This document shows, piece by piece, positions 23,459 to 33,653 of a DNA stretch of 64,000 nt. Each line of letters opens with the position of its first letter. Positions within the stretch are counted from its first letter, which is position 1. The DNA lies in NCBI RefSeq assembly GCF_002105155.1, contig NW_019028982.1, positions 766,501-830,500 on the forward strand. Direction: 5' to 3'. The notes beneath the pieces are model-generated. The model had not been told where the DNA came from, did no database searches, and saw only the letters and a program-made list of their open reading frames with translations. A program made the position numbers and the translations under genes. This DNA is from Lobosporangium transversale (Eukaryota > Mortierellomycota > Mortierellomycetes > Mortierellales > Mortierellaceae).

Positions 23459-26400
23459 TTAGTCTTTCTCAGAAAGAACGATTGCAAATGAAAATGGTTC
23501 AAATGCATATCCCGTACCCTAAGAACCAAAAATATCCAAAACATCCTAGTTAATATCTTAATAATGGAGACAGAGAATTGATATGCAATATAAAGAGACT
23601 GATCTGTGAAGACTAACCAGGTAAAACTTGTTATTAAACTCGACCCAGTGCAATCGCAGAGCATGAAGGAATGCAGAAAGTCCCTCCATGCCTATCAGAA
23701 TAAAGACCGTCAATGTGAACCATACTGCGAACATTATAACAGTCATGATTGCTCCTAGGGTTCCCGTAAAACCCCATGCCATACCCAAAGTCATCGTCCA
23801 TAGAACTTCAGACAGCTGTGCATGGGCCAAAGATAGTGCCCACAATCGTAAGTACGATGCCGTGTTGGATATACAGCCCAGACAAAAGTCAATTGTGTGA
23901 ATCACTTGGTGAATCAATTCTTCTGAAAACTCAAACTCTTCCTCGTCATGTTCTTGACTACCATTGGTCGTGTCTTCCTCTGTCACAATAGTACTATTAC
24001 CATTGTCCCCTTCATCCGAACGGTCGCTATCAGCACTGACACGGGCATTGTTCTCAGAAGGTTGATGGTAACCCATTGCACGGGCTCGATTGTGCTCATG
24101 CTTTAGGTAATAAGGCTTCAAAAAGAGCATCCACGGAATGCATACAAATGCGGTAAATACAAGCAACGCTTGTATGAAGCCCTAGAAAGCGAAAATGCAA
24201 GTATACGCGGTCTTTGTTGGTGAGAACATTCAATGTTTTTATAAGCCCTAACTTGTTCTTTCGTTAGACGTTACCTGCCCGGAATATAGCTTGTCACCTT
24301 CGTTGACGGATCCTGGACTTAGAAACATATAGATCATTGTGTTGAGCAAACTGGGTGGCGAGTTATGCAGCGGTTGGCCAGCAGCATCTGTTTCAAACCA
24401 ATTGACAGTCCACTTGTATAAGATCATGATTACCAAGTATCCAAAGAGGCATTGCATAAATAACATTTGAGGAATGAAGCCTCCAATGATATCGATTGGC
24501 TTGCGGTAAAATTTAGCATTGTAATACACCATACAGATGCCAAAGGACATATGAATAACGCCCAAGATGACTGACATCTTCATTTTGTAGGAATTTGTGA
24601 ACAAGAGGTAGTTTTCAGCTCCATGCCACACATAGTCAATACCAAATGGATAGGTATACTCAGTAGGCTCTGCCACCAAAAGAGTTTTACCGTCATAGTC
24701 TTCAGGTACATCGAGACGCCAGCCGGACTGGAACAGTGGAAGAGCACGGGAAAAGATGTCATTATACATCATCCCCGTAAAAATAGAAAATACACCCATC
24801 AACAAGACAATGTAACGTCCCCCATAGACCATTTGAAACATCTGGAATGCGATAAGAAAGCTCATGGTAGTCAGTTGAGATTATTCTCGCTGTGACATTT
24901 ATTATTGAGATAATAAAAAAAGTGTCACCTACCTCGCCTTCAACGTTGGCAAGCTTGCGTTCATTCAGAACTAGGAACAATCCCGCCAAAACCACCAAGA
25001 TGGCGTGGCCTACATCTCCAAACATCACTGCAAATAAAAAGGGGAAGGAGATGATGGTAAATAGGCCTGGATTCACCTCGCGATATTTGGCCATACCGTA
25101 TGCATCCACAATCGCTTGAAATCCAGCAGTAAACTTGTTGGTTTTGTGATAGGTTGGAGGTTCTTTGTGAGTACGCAGTTCAGTTAGAATGGGTCGAACT
25201 GTCGATCCAGAACGTTGACTCACTGTTCGCAGAGCTGCCTGGATAGTGCCAATCTCATTTGTTGGGCACCATCCCTCCGCAACCAGACATTTGCGATTGA
25301 TATCGTGGTTGAATTTATTCATAGTATGGTACGTCGCCTTTTCCTTCTTCACAATTGTTATCCACGCCGCCAAGTCAGCTGAAATACGGATAAGTTCCTG
25401 ACGACGAGCTTGTGTTGTATTGGTGATGACAGAGTTGAACTCTTCAATATGTCTTAAAGTGCCCGACAACGCTTCCCTTCTCTGCTCTGTAGATGAATCA
25501 ATAGCATATAAAGTTGCTCCCATTGACTCTGCAATCTTTTTAATCTTAGCCAGGATCTCGCGCCCATGAGCAAAGATGATGAATACGCTTTTCAGCGCTG
25601 CCACATCCGTTGCAGGATCTATAATTGATTCCTTGATGTCTACCGTATTCATGTACAAGTTACCGCGAAGAGAACGCCACAGGATACGTTCAAAAGTCTG
25701 CAATCTGTTTCGAGGAATAACACCAGTGACATTGCCAAGGGTGAGACCCAAGCCTTGCGCCTCCTGTGAAGGGCCCGTTTCCAAATCATCTAGGAGTCGC
25801 GCACTTGGCTCCTCCAGTGAACGACGAATCTCATCCTGATTTGAGACAGCCTAGAAAGTGACATTTACAAACGTACAAATGCTTAAATTCTTTAGTTAAA
25901 GGGACTTGACAGCTCCTCCATCCCTATATGAATGCACAGCTTTGGAGAGGCATCCTTTTACCTCCTCAAAAAAGACTGCAGCTTCTTGCAAGACATGCCT
26001 AAGTTCAATCAACTCCCAGTGTCGTCGCTGCATATTCTCATATGAGGCATTCATTTGCAACAAACGACTCTCGTGTGCTGACAATCGTCTCACAATGTCA
26101 TCCAGCTCTTGACGCGAAGGTGCGTGTGCCACATACGACGAAGTCGTTGTCGATTGAATCGGGATCTCTGCCTTCTCGATCTGTGATGCGAAAAAGCCTA
26201 TTATAGTAGATCATGACGACGATCAGAGTAAAAGTCAGTCTTTGCTGCTATTTATGGGTATTTAAAGTCAGTCTCGAAGGAGCGCAAGTAGAATAACCAG
26301 GCATTTAAACTTACGCAACTGTCTCTCCATCTCATCGAATTGCCGAATTTCATTCACGAAAGCTCGTTGAAAGACATTTACACCATCATTTAACTGTTTC

Positions 26401-26620
26401 AAATCAAATGTTAATTAAAACACCTTGTCGATCAATAGAGTAGAAAGATATATTGTTACTGTAATTGCGGAGTGAATTAATTAGACGAGTCGCTTACATC
26501 CCGGAATTGGATCATTCCTATCTCTCCCAGCTCTGCGACCGTAGGCTGTGCTATTTCTGATGGAATATACAGCTGGATCAGTGACATCTCCTCGGACCGA
26601 AAGAGAGCAGATTCTGTCAT
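23459..26620 (-). CDS. VPH1: V-type H+-ATPase subunit a (Vph1/Stv1 type)
   Basis: Subunit a is the membrane stator and proton half-channel of the V-ATPase, which acidifies vacuoles and Golgi/endosomes. Seven exons with exact phases: 26620-26498, 26393-26315, 26197-25962, 25850-24933, 24841-24275, 24181-23618 and 23518-23459. This gives 848 residues against about 840 in yeast. The start [20 protein letters not shown] matches the family's usual beginning. Later motifs are [63 protein letters not shown]-type helices, and [20 protein letters not shown]. The last contains the arginine known to be essential for proton transport (Arg735 in yeast Vph1). The C-terminus [13 protein letters not shown] is also typical. 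The frame stays open upstream of the start to about 27060, with Pro/Ser/Asp-rich sequence and one more ATG at 26773, so a longer form is possible. Only one subunit a gene is seen here. Confidence 0.95.
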
Positions 26621-27877
26621 TCTGCCTTGAGAATTGACCCCACTACCACCTCGATAAAGGTTGCGTCGATCTTCCTGATCCTCAAAATGGTTGCGCCCTC
26701 GCCTTTCTCGGCGTGGGAAACCAGTTGATGAAGGAGAAGGTCGCGCTCGAGGATCCGGCTCCTGTTCGTCCATAGCAGAATCAGGCTCTCTATAGCTACT
26801 ACTACTGCTGTTGTTGACAGGCGATCGCAAACGATTTATGAGGGCCCCAGGTGCACCAAAGCCGCCAGTCGTCAGCGCTGTGGCGATAGAGGTCGAAGCC
26901 GAGGTATCGAGGGCATCGTCATCGTCATCTGGTGGCCGACTGTAGCCGTTGTTGATGATGCCACTGTTGCCGCTAGACCCTTGAGGAGGAGGAGGGTTCC
27001 GTTGGAGCGAGTCCAAGGGCAGGTATTCGCCGCCGATGGGCTTGAGGAAGTTGGAGATGCGCTGAATGATGGAAAGTAGATGAAATGAAAGAAGGGGAGA
27101 TGAAAGAGTGATGAAGTAGAATGCAATAACGTTAATGAAAAAAAAGGCGGGAGATGGTGTTGTATGCTATGCTTGTGCTTCGAGTGAAAGCATTTTAAGA
27201 CAAAGTGTAACAAAACAGAGGGAAATGAAATTCTTGGACAAGCCGTGTGGAATCACAGAAATAGCTCAAATTACATCAACAATTTCCCAGTGACAAGCAA
27301 GGAGAACAAGGTTCGTTGGCGCCATATTCGCTTTAGATACTGACAGGATGGCCCTTATTTTTAATTGAGTTTATTATGATGGGCCTAGTTTTGGCTGGTC
27401 ATCGATTTGCTGCTGACAAAACCAGTTTCAAGGCTACGTTCAACAAACAGCATTTTTTATTCTAGGAGTGACATCGGCAGCGTGCACATAAATGTGCGCT
27501 TTGTCCAATGCATTGGAACAAATCAGCATTTTTAGTGTTTGGAGGGTATGTTTGCAATAGTGCTATAAGTAGGTACACAATCCAACATACTTGGGTAGAA
27601 CCATTGTTTCAATGGCTCCTCTACTTGGCTCAATCTAATTGATCCAAACCAAAGTGTCCTGTTAGATTTTCTGTGTGTTACACAAAAAAGGTGTCGACTT
27701 ATGCAAGAACATCGCAAAATATAATGCTGCGCCACAAGCAAGCAGCCTGTTAAATATCGCTCACGCCTCCAACCATTTTCTTTACCCCTTTTTTTCACCA
27801 TCATTCCCTTTTCTCTTTCCTCTTTCCTCTTTCCTCTTTCAACTCTCTCTCTTTTAATTTAAGCAACAAAAAAGAAA
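26621..27877. promoter_or_regulatory. Divergent region between V-ATPase a (-) and the VIT/vWA gene (+)
   Basis: The first 400 bases are open in the V-ATPase frame with protein-like composition (NFLKPIGGEYLP near 27050, but no ATG ahead of it). The remainder is AT-rich. Near the VIT/vWA start there are repeated TTTCCTCTTTCC pyrimidine blocks (27812-27855). No separate gene seen. Confidence 0.45.
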
Positions 27878-30859
27878 ATGCAAATATTCATTTGTGGACT
27901 TTCTTCTGTGGGCAATCATAACAAATATCTGCCCTTAGTTGACATCAAAGCCCACACAGAGATCCTGGCCCTCAACTCTCGCACGAAACTCACTCAAACT
28001 TTCATCAATCCGTCTAATGACACCATTCCTGAATTACAATACACTTTCCCTCTTTACGATGGTGTCAGTGTCGTCAGTTTCAATTGCCAAATTGGTGATA
28101 GGTTCATTAAAGGTCAAGTTAAGGAACGATTCCAGGCCAGAACTGAATTTAATGACGCTGTCGGCCAGGGCAAGGCTGCCGCGCTTTTGGAGCAGCTTCC
28201 CGATGCGTCGGATGTCTTCACTAGCTCGGTTGGTAATGCGCCTCCAGGGTCGACCATTCTTGTCGAGATCACGTTCATTGGTGAGCTCAAACACGATGCG
28301 GAAATCGATGGTACTCGTTTCACTATCCCCACGAAAATCATGCCGCGGTATGGCCATTATCCAGTTGAGCTCTACACGGGTGCCCATGCCCAAAAGGCTA
28401 CAGGGGGTGGCCTTCAGGTCACAGTTGATATTATCATGCCCGACCAAAAACCTATTCAACAAATCCAATCACCTAGTCACCCTATTGCTGTTTCTATCGG
28501 CACCACTTCTATCGCTCCCAACGCCACGCCCACCATGTCTAAAGCATCAGCAACACTCAGTCTTGGTACAGCAGAACTGGATAAAGATTTCGTCATTCAT
28601 GTCTTGGCCAAGGACACAGGCGATCCTAGTGCTATCCTTGAAACCCATCCTTCTATTCCTAACCAGCGGGCTCTGATGACCACGCTTGTCCCTCGGTTTC
28701 AACTTCCTCCAGAGAAACCAGAAATTATCTTTGTCTGCGACCGCAGCGGTAGTATGCACGGAACAGCAATGTCATTAGCAAGATCAGCATTAAATGTCTT
28801 CTTGAAGAGCTTGCCTGTCGGTGTAAAGTTCAACATTTGCTCTTTCGGCAGCAACTACTCCTTCCTCTGGGATAAAAGCCAGATATATTCTCAAAACACA
28901 TTAGATCAAGCTATCAATTATGTAAAGGAGATGGAGGCCAACATGGGGGGCACGGAGATGTTTCCGTGTATCAAAGCGACAGTGGAAAAACGAAGCCAGG
29001 ATATGCCTCTGGAGATCATGTTGCTTACCGATGGTGAGATATGGAACCAAGATCAGCTCTTTTCGTACTTGAATAAAGAGGTTATGGAGAGCAAGATGCC
29101 AATCCGCGTCTTTACTTTGGGTGTTGGTAATGGTGTCTCTCATGCACTGATCGAAGGTGTTGCCAAGGCTGGAAATGGGTTCTCGCAGACTGTGGGCGAA
29201 GGCGAAATGATGGACAAGAAGGTGGTTCGCATGCTCAAGGGTGCACTCTCACCTCACTTTACCAATTACACACTGGAGGTGAAGTACGGCGATGCTACCG
29301 AAGAGAACAGCGGCAAGGTAGATGAGGATGACGAAGGGTTTGAGATGGTTGAAAGAGTGACAGACAGCCTTGAAGTCAAACTAAATATTACGAAGGAAAA
29401 GAAGCCGATTTCTCTCTTTGACAAGTCTATTGACCTTGATAAGACCCCCTCCGATGGCGATGAGGATCTGCCACAATTGGCTCCTCCAAAGCTGCTGCAG
29501 GCGCCACATGTCATTCCTCCACTCTACGCTTTCAACCGAACAACTGTATACCTCCTCATGGGCCCTGGATCCAACCCAAGGACTCCAAAATCTGTAATCC
29601 TTCGCGGAGAGTCATGGAGAGGCCCACTTGAGCTTGAAATCCCCATCCAAGTCCTTGATACTCCTGGAGAAACCATTCACCAGATGGCTGCCAAGAAGGC
29701 TATTGCAGAACTTGAACAGGGCCGTGGCTGGGTTACTCAGGCCAAGGACGACAAGGGCACTTTAATCAAGGCCAAATTTGGTGGAGCGGTTTTTGAACGC
29801 TTGGTTGAAAAAGAGGCAGTTCGCTTAGGTATTCAATTCCAAATTCAAAGTGAATGGTGTTCATTCGTTGGAGTCGAAAATACGCCCCAGAGTGAAGCAG
29901 CAAACAATAATAGCAACAGAAACTGGGATATTTTCTCTCCGCCGGCCTGCAGGGACATTGATCAGAATTTAATCCAAGCCAGAGGAGTAGGATCAGGCTT
30001 GGGTCATTTTCAGAGCTTTGGCTACTCTGCAAATGGTTCAGTGGGGTTAGCTTATCCTAGACTTAGAGGCGGTGCCCTGCCTATGGCATATACGGCACCC
30101 ATGGCTCAGGCTCAACAACAGGCTCAACAGCCTCAAATATCATACAGAGGTAGCGATTTCGTGACAGGCTTTGGCGCCGCAGCTTGTCAACCTCCACCCC
30201 CACCGCCAGCTCCAGGGTCTGGAATGACATTTGGTTCGGCACCAACCACTTTTGGAAGTTTTGGTTCGGCTCCAGCCACTTTTGGATCAGGCTTCGGTTC
30301 AGCCTCAATCGCTTTTGGAGCAACAACATCAGCCGCTTCTGGAGTACCACCAACCACGTTTGACGCAGCCCCAGCTGCTTTTGGATCGGCCTCAACCGCT
30401 TTTGGAGCATCACCAATCACGTTTGGCGCAGCCCCAACTGCTTTTGGATCGGCCTCAACTACTTTTGGAAAAGGTTTTGGTGCGGCTAAAACAATAGTTA
30501 CAACAACTTCATTTTCTCCAGTTGCTGCTACTGCAGAGAACCATTTGGAAACGTTACTCTCCTTACAAACATTTGAGGGGTCCTGGGAATGGAAACCTGA
30601 GCTGTTTTCGTGCCTTGGCCTTAAACCTGATGATGTTTCACAAAACTTGATAGCCAAGGGCATTAGAGATAATAGCTCTTCTTTATTGGCGACATTTGTG
30701 GCTACTGCTCTATCAATCAAGTTCTTTGAGAAAAAGTTGGGTAAGGAGAAGGATGTCTGGGATTTGGTTGTTCAAAAGGCAAGATCATGGATAGAGTCTC
30801 ATATAGGAGAGACTCACACAGAAGAACTCTTGAACAATGTCGATGAACTGATTGAGTAA
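27878..30859 (+). CDS. Large VIT and von Willebrand A domain protein with FG repeats and PARP4-like C-terminal domain
   Basis: An intronless ORF of 993 residues. Residues about 10-150 form a VIT domain (VDIKAHTEILALNSRTKLTQ, then DNPS-type strands and FTIPTKIMPRYGHYP). Residues about 280-460 form a vWA domain with an intact metal site (FVCDRSGSMHG, MGGTEM, LLTDGEIWN). An all-beta linker follows. Residues about 775-870 are FG-rich repeats built on FGSAP/FGSAS units, as in phase-separating nucleoporin tails. Residues about 887-993 form a helical domain (LLSLQTFEGSWEWKPELFS, LATFVATALSIKFF, KARSWIESH) that resembles the C-terminal MINT (vault-interaction) region of PARP4. The order VIT-vWA-low complexity-MINT equals the back half of PARP4 without the ADP-ribosyltransferase part. 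Cytosolic scaffolding is likely; function in fungi is unknown to me. The same C-terminal domain recurs at 60-62 kb. Confidence 0.88.
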   Translation: MQIFICGLSSVGNHNKYLPLVDIKAHTEILALNSRTKLTQTFINPSNDTIPELQYTFPLYDGVSVVSFNCQIGDRFIKGQVKERFQARTEFNDAVGQGKAAALLEQLPDASDVFTSSVGNAPPGSTILVEITFIGELKHDAEIDGTRFTIPTKIMPRYGHYPVELYTGAHAQKATGGGLQVTVDIIMPDQKPIQQIQSPSHPIAVSIGTTSIAPNATPTMSKASATLSLGTAELDKDFVIHVLAKDTGDPSAILETHPSIPNQRALMTTLVPRFQLPPEKPEIIFVCDRSGSMHGTAMSLARSALNVFLKSLPVGVKFNICSFGSNYSFLWDKSQIYSQNTLDQAINYVKEMEANMGGTEMFPCIKATVEKRSQDMPLEIMLLTDGEIWNQDQLFSYLNKEVMESKMPIRVFTLGVGNGVSHALIEGVAKAGNGFSQTVGEGEMMDKKVVRMLKGALSPHFTNYTLEVKYGDATEENSGKVDEDDEGFEMVERVTDSLEVKLNITKEKKPISLFDKSIDLDKTPSDGDEDLPQLAPPKLLQAPHVIPPLYAFNRTTVYLLMGPGSNPRTPKSVILRGESWRGPLELEIPIQVLDTPGETIHQMAAKKAIAELEQGRGWVTQAKDDKGTLIKAKFGGAVFERLVEKEAVRLGIQFQIQSEWCSFVGVENTPQSEAANNNSNRNWDIFSPPACRDIDQNLIQARGVGSGLGHFQSFGYSANGSVGLAYPRLRGGALPMAYTAPMAQAQQQAQQPQISYRGSDFVTGFGAAACQPPPPPPAPGSGMTFGSAPTTFGSFGSAPATFGSGFGSASIAFGATTSAASGVPPTTFDAAPAAFGSASTAFGASPITFGAAPTAFGSASTTFGKGFGAAKTIVTTTSFSPVAATAENHLETLLSLQTFEGSWEWKPELFSCLGLKPDDVSQNLIAKGIRDNSSSLLATFVATALSIKFFEKKLGKEKDVWDLVVQKARSWIESHIGETHTEELLNNVDELIE

Positions 30860-31369
30860 GAATGGCAATAGCAATAATAGTAATAACGAGACTAATAATA
30901 TGATAGTACGTTAAATAATATTCATCTGAACAATAAATCCCAATGGGCTAGTTATGGTCACAGAAATCATTTGATGATAATTCTCCATGACGACAAAAGC
31001 AAGTTTAGAAAAATTCTCGACCATCCTAGGTTGTTAAAATCTGGCGTGGACACTATTCCTGAAGTTTGCCTGTACAATGTCCTCGGCGATCCTAGTCACT
31101 TCTCCCGGTATGATCTTCCTCCAGAGGAACCATCCAAGCATCGGATAAATAGACAAAGTGAGACACTTAAAACTGAGCAGTCCTTGTATGACACAAACAG
31201 TAATTTTGAGTTTTGTAGCCAATACAAGTGTTCCTTCCATTCACAGAATCATTTTCCTCACTTGTTCATGATGTTGGTGTATAATGATCACTACTTTATG
31301 CATCATGGATTCAAAATCATTAAACACTTTGCAAATGAGTCTTAGTCTAGAATCAACAAAAACTTTTTT
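30860..31369. other. Convergent spacer with one doubtful open frame
   Basis: An open frame at 30971-31345 (124 codons, +) contains some protein-like segments (RYDLPPEEPSKHRIN) but is AT-rich, has no recognisable domain and overlaps the 3' flanks of two convergent genes. It could be a relic or chance; I do not call it a gene. Confidence 0.3.
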
Positions 31370-32281
31370 TTATTCGATCTTTTGATCATGGTATTTCAAT
31401 TCTTCCTCTGTCAAAACAATACCAAAGTATTTCTCTAGTGCATCCAATCGATCCTGCTCCTTGGTGAAGACGATTGTTTCTACGTTGCCTGTAGCTGTCC
31501 GGATCTTGAATTGCTTGTCCAGCAGCATATATATCTTGCCATCCAATGTGGCCTGAACACACCAGAATGAAGAGTAGAATACGGATTTGGGTGAATGACA
31601 GGTATAAAAGTTGCCCATCTCGCAATCAATCTCATAAAATTGATCCTCCGTAAACGCATAGCATGGAACCCACTTGTCCTCACCCAAGTATTCTTCCATC
31701 AACCAAAGCTGCTGAGGAGGATTTCCTAACAATTCCGGTTGTGCCTCATTATGGACGGTCTTGCTCATACGACGCTTATGTCCAAAATATTCGACTACAG
31801 CACCTTCTTTCAACGGGATTGGGTAGAATGAAGTATTGCCGAAGCCAATGTCGAACAGGTATTTGGATCCATCCTTCAATCGCACGATGGACACTCGATG
31901 AGAGAGCATCTGGAAACGAATGGGATCACCGTAATTCAAAGGCTTACAGACACGAGCTATCGTGAACTGAACTGTAAATCCAAGGCCCCGAAGGAGTTCA
32001 TACGCAAGTTTGTTGAGAGAAAAACACCATCCACCACGGTGCTGATTGATGATGCGATCGTAAATCCCTTGAAGAGTGATATCTACTTCACGAGCCTTTG
32101 TTAACCGTAAACTCAAAGTTTCAAATGGGATTGATGTGACGCATCGGTATTCCAGTTCACGAAGGGTCTCATATGTTGGCTTGGGTAATTCATCCGGATT
32201 TTCTAGTGGGTAATTAATGTGTCGAAGAATATTGAAGAGTTGCTCACGGGTGAACTGTTCCTGACTCACTGCAACTGTCAT
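31370..32281 (-). CDS. Arylamine N-acetyltransferase
   Basis: NAT enzymes move the acetyl (or malonyl) group of CoA thioesters to arylamines and hydrazines by a Cys-His-Asp mechanism; fungal forms detoxify arylamine-like plant or microbial compounds. An intronless ORF of 303 residues, normal for the family. The catalytic Cys lies in RGGWCFSLN (about residue 84; the family motif is usually RGGxCxExN, so the Glu is Ser here). The His lies in LSHRVSIVRL, and the Asp in YLFDIGFGN. N-terminal PTYETLRELEYR and SIPFETLSL also fit. It is divergent from the PEP-mutase-like gene, with a 595-base shared promoter region carrying a 20-base direct repeat. Cytosolic. Confident as a family member; substrate unknown. 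Confidence 0.92.
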   Translation of the reverse strand: MTVAVSQEQFTREQLFNILRHINYPLENPDELPKPTYETLRELEYRCVTSIPFETLSLRLTKAREVDITLQGIYDRIINQHRGGWCFSLNKLAYELLRGLGFTVQFTIARVCKPLNYGDPIRFQMLSHRVSIVRLKDGSKYLFDIGFGNTSFYPIPLKEGAVVEYFGHKRRMSKTVHNEAQPELLGNPPQQLWLMEEYLGEDKWVPCYAFTEDQFYEIDCEMGNFYTCHSPKSVFYSSFWCVQATLDGKIYMLLDKQFKIRTATGNVETIVFTKEQDRLDALEKYFGIVLTEEELKYHDQKIE

Positions 32282-32876
32282 GGAGGCTGTAATTATGAAA
32301 GATATAGAGGATAAAGATGAAAATGAGTGAAGAGAAAAAAAAAGAAAATGAAAAAAGAAAGATAATTTTTGACGAAATGAAATGAGCTTGAACTGAACTT
32401 GGGAGATTCTGCGATCTTTTTAACGTGTTCTAGTCTTATCGATCAGCGCCGTGAAATCTTACAAATGTCAAATGTTTAATTAGAGTTGCACTGAGGCTTA
32501 GCACGATTCCGCAGTTTTTTTTTTTTTTTTTTTTTTTTTTTGATAACAAGGACCCTCAGGGTAGCACGATTCCGCAGTTTTATGTCAGCAAGAGGAACAT
32601 TTTTTTTTTCTCTCTCTCTGGGGAAACGACTACGCAGCTCCCTTTTGACAAAAAACTTCAACGGACTGTGACTCAATCCACAAATATTGGCAGGAACATC
32701 GTCAATTGACAATCTATCTCTTTCCAGGAACACAGAAAAACCCTATTTAAGGCATCAAGTGGATCAGTCTCTTTTTTTCCTTTTCATTATTATTTGTTTC
32801 CCACGCTCTTCCCTGATACCAAAGCACTTTCAAATACACATACCAAAGAAAAATAAACCCCTCCCACCTAGAAACC
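32282..32876. promoter_or_regulatory. Divergent promoter region, NAT (-) and PEP-mutase-like gene (+)
   Basis: Contains a perfect 20-base direct repeat (see separate entry), a T run (32515-32541) and a C/T-rich leader just ahead of the ATG at 32877 (TTTCCCACGCTCTTCCC). No gene. Confidence 0.5.
32499..32581. repeat. 20-base direct repeat in divergent promoter
   Basis: TAGCACGATTCCGCAGTTTT occurs at 32499-32518 and again at 32562-32581, the first copy running on into a T run. Either a small duplication or a doubled protein-binding site between two divergent genes. Confidence 0.85.
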
Positions 32877-33653
32877 ATGTCTCCTTCTGATCAAAACGCC
32901 GTTGCTACTCACTTCCGCGCTCTTCACAAGCCTGGAAACCCCTTGATCCTCGGCAATGTCTATGATGCTGCCACTGCATCCATCATAGTTTCTGTCCCTT
33001 CAGCTAAGGCTGTTGCCACTGCCAGTTTTGCTATTGCTGCAGCAGAGGGCGTTAATGACGAAGATCTGACGCGTGAGCAGAACTTTGCTGCTATCAAAAA
33101 GATTGCTGCTGTAGTTGTTCCCAAGAACTTGCCCTTGACCGCAGACCTATAAGATGGATATGACGATGTCAAAGCCACGATCAAGGAGGCCATCGCACTA
33201 GGCGTTGTAGGATGCAATTTGGAGGATGTTGACAATAAGACCCATACGTTGAGGACTTCGGAGGATGCAGTCCATCGAATCAAGTTGGCGCTTGAGGCCG
33301 CTAAAGAGGCTGGTGTACCTGAATTTGCTGTCAATGCCAGGACAGATGTCTTGGGCTATGGTGGTTCAGTTGAAGATGCGATTGAGAGAGGGAAAGCTTT
33401 TTTGGCTGCTGGGGCCAACACAGTCTTCGTATGGGGTGGGCCTCGTGGTCGTGGCGTCTCACGAGAGGAAGTCAAGGAGCTTGCCACCGCATTGGATGGG
33501 CGATTGAATGTCCTTCTACGTTTCGGTGAGGGCTACTTGACGGTCCAAGAGCTGAGGGAGATTGGCGTTGCTCGTATTAGTGTGGGACCAGGTCTTTTCA
33601 GAATTGCCACGAATGCGTACAGGGAAGCAGCCGAGTCACTCCTTGGAGCCTAA
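32877..33653 (+). pseudogene. PEP mutase/isocitrate lyase-family enzyme interrupted by one in-frame TAA
   Basis: The family acts on C-C or C-P bonds next to carboxylates (PEP mutase, methylisocitrate lyase, oxaloacetate hydrolase relatives). From ATG 32877 the frame reads a normal N-terminus (FRALHKPGNPLILGNVYDAA) to PLTADL at 33149. A TAA at 33150-33152 follows, and then the same frame runs on with DGYDDVKATIKEAIALGVVG, LEDVDNK, NARTDVLGYGG and GVARISVGPGLFR to a stop at 33653. Relatives have Gln at the TAA (the metal-site motif DLQDGYG), so one base change explains it. Sequence after the stop is fully conserved in pattern, so the change is recent, a sequencing error, or read through. Length with the stop ignored is 258 residues, normal for the small members. 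Substrate not determinable. Confidence 0.85.

Noticed and set aside
30971-31345. 124-codon plus-strand open frame
   Set aside because: No recognisable domain, lies between convergent 3' ends and is AT-rich; kept only as a doubtful note.
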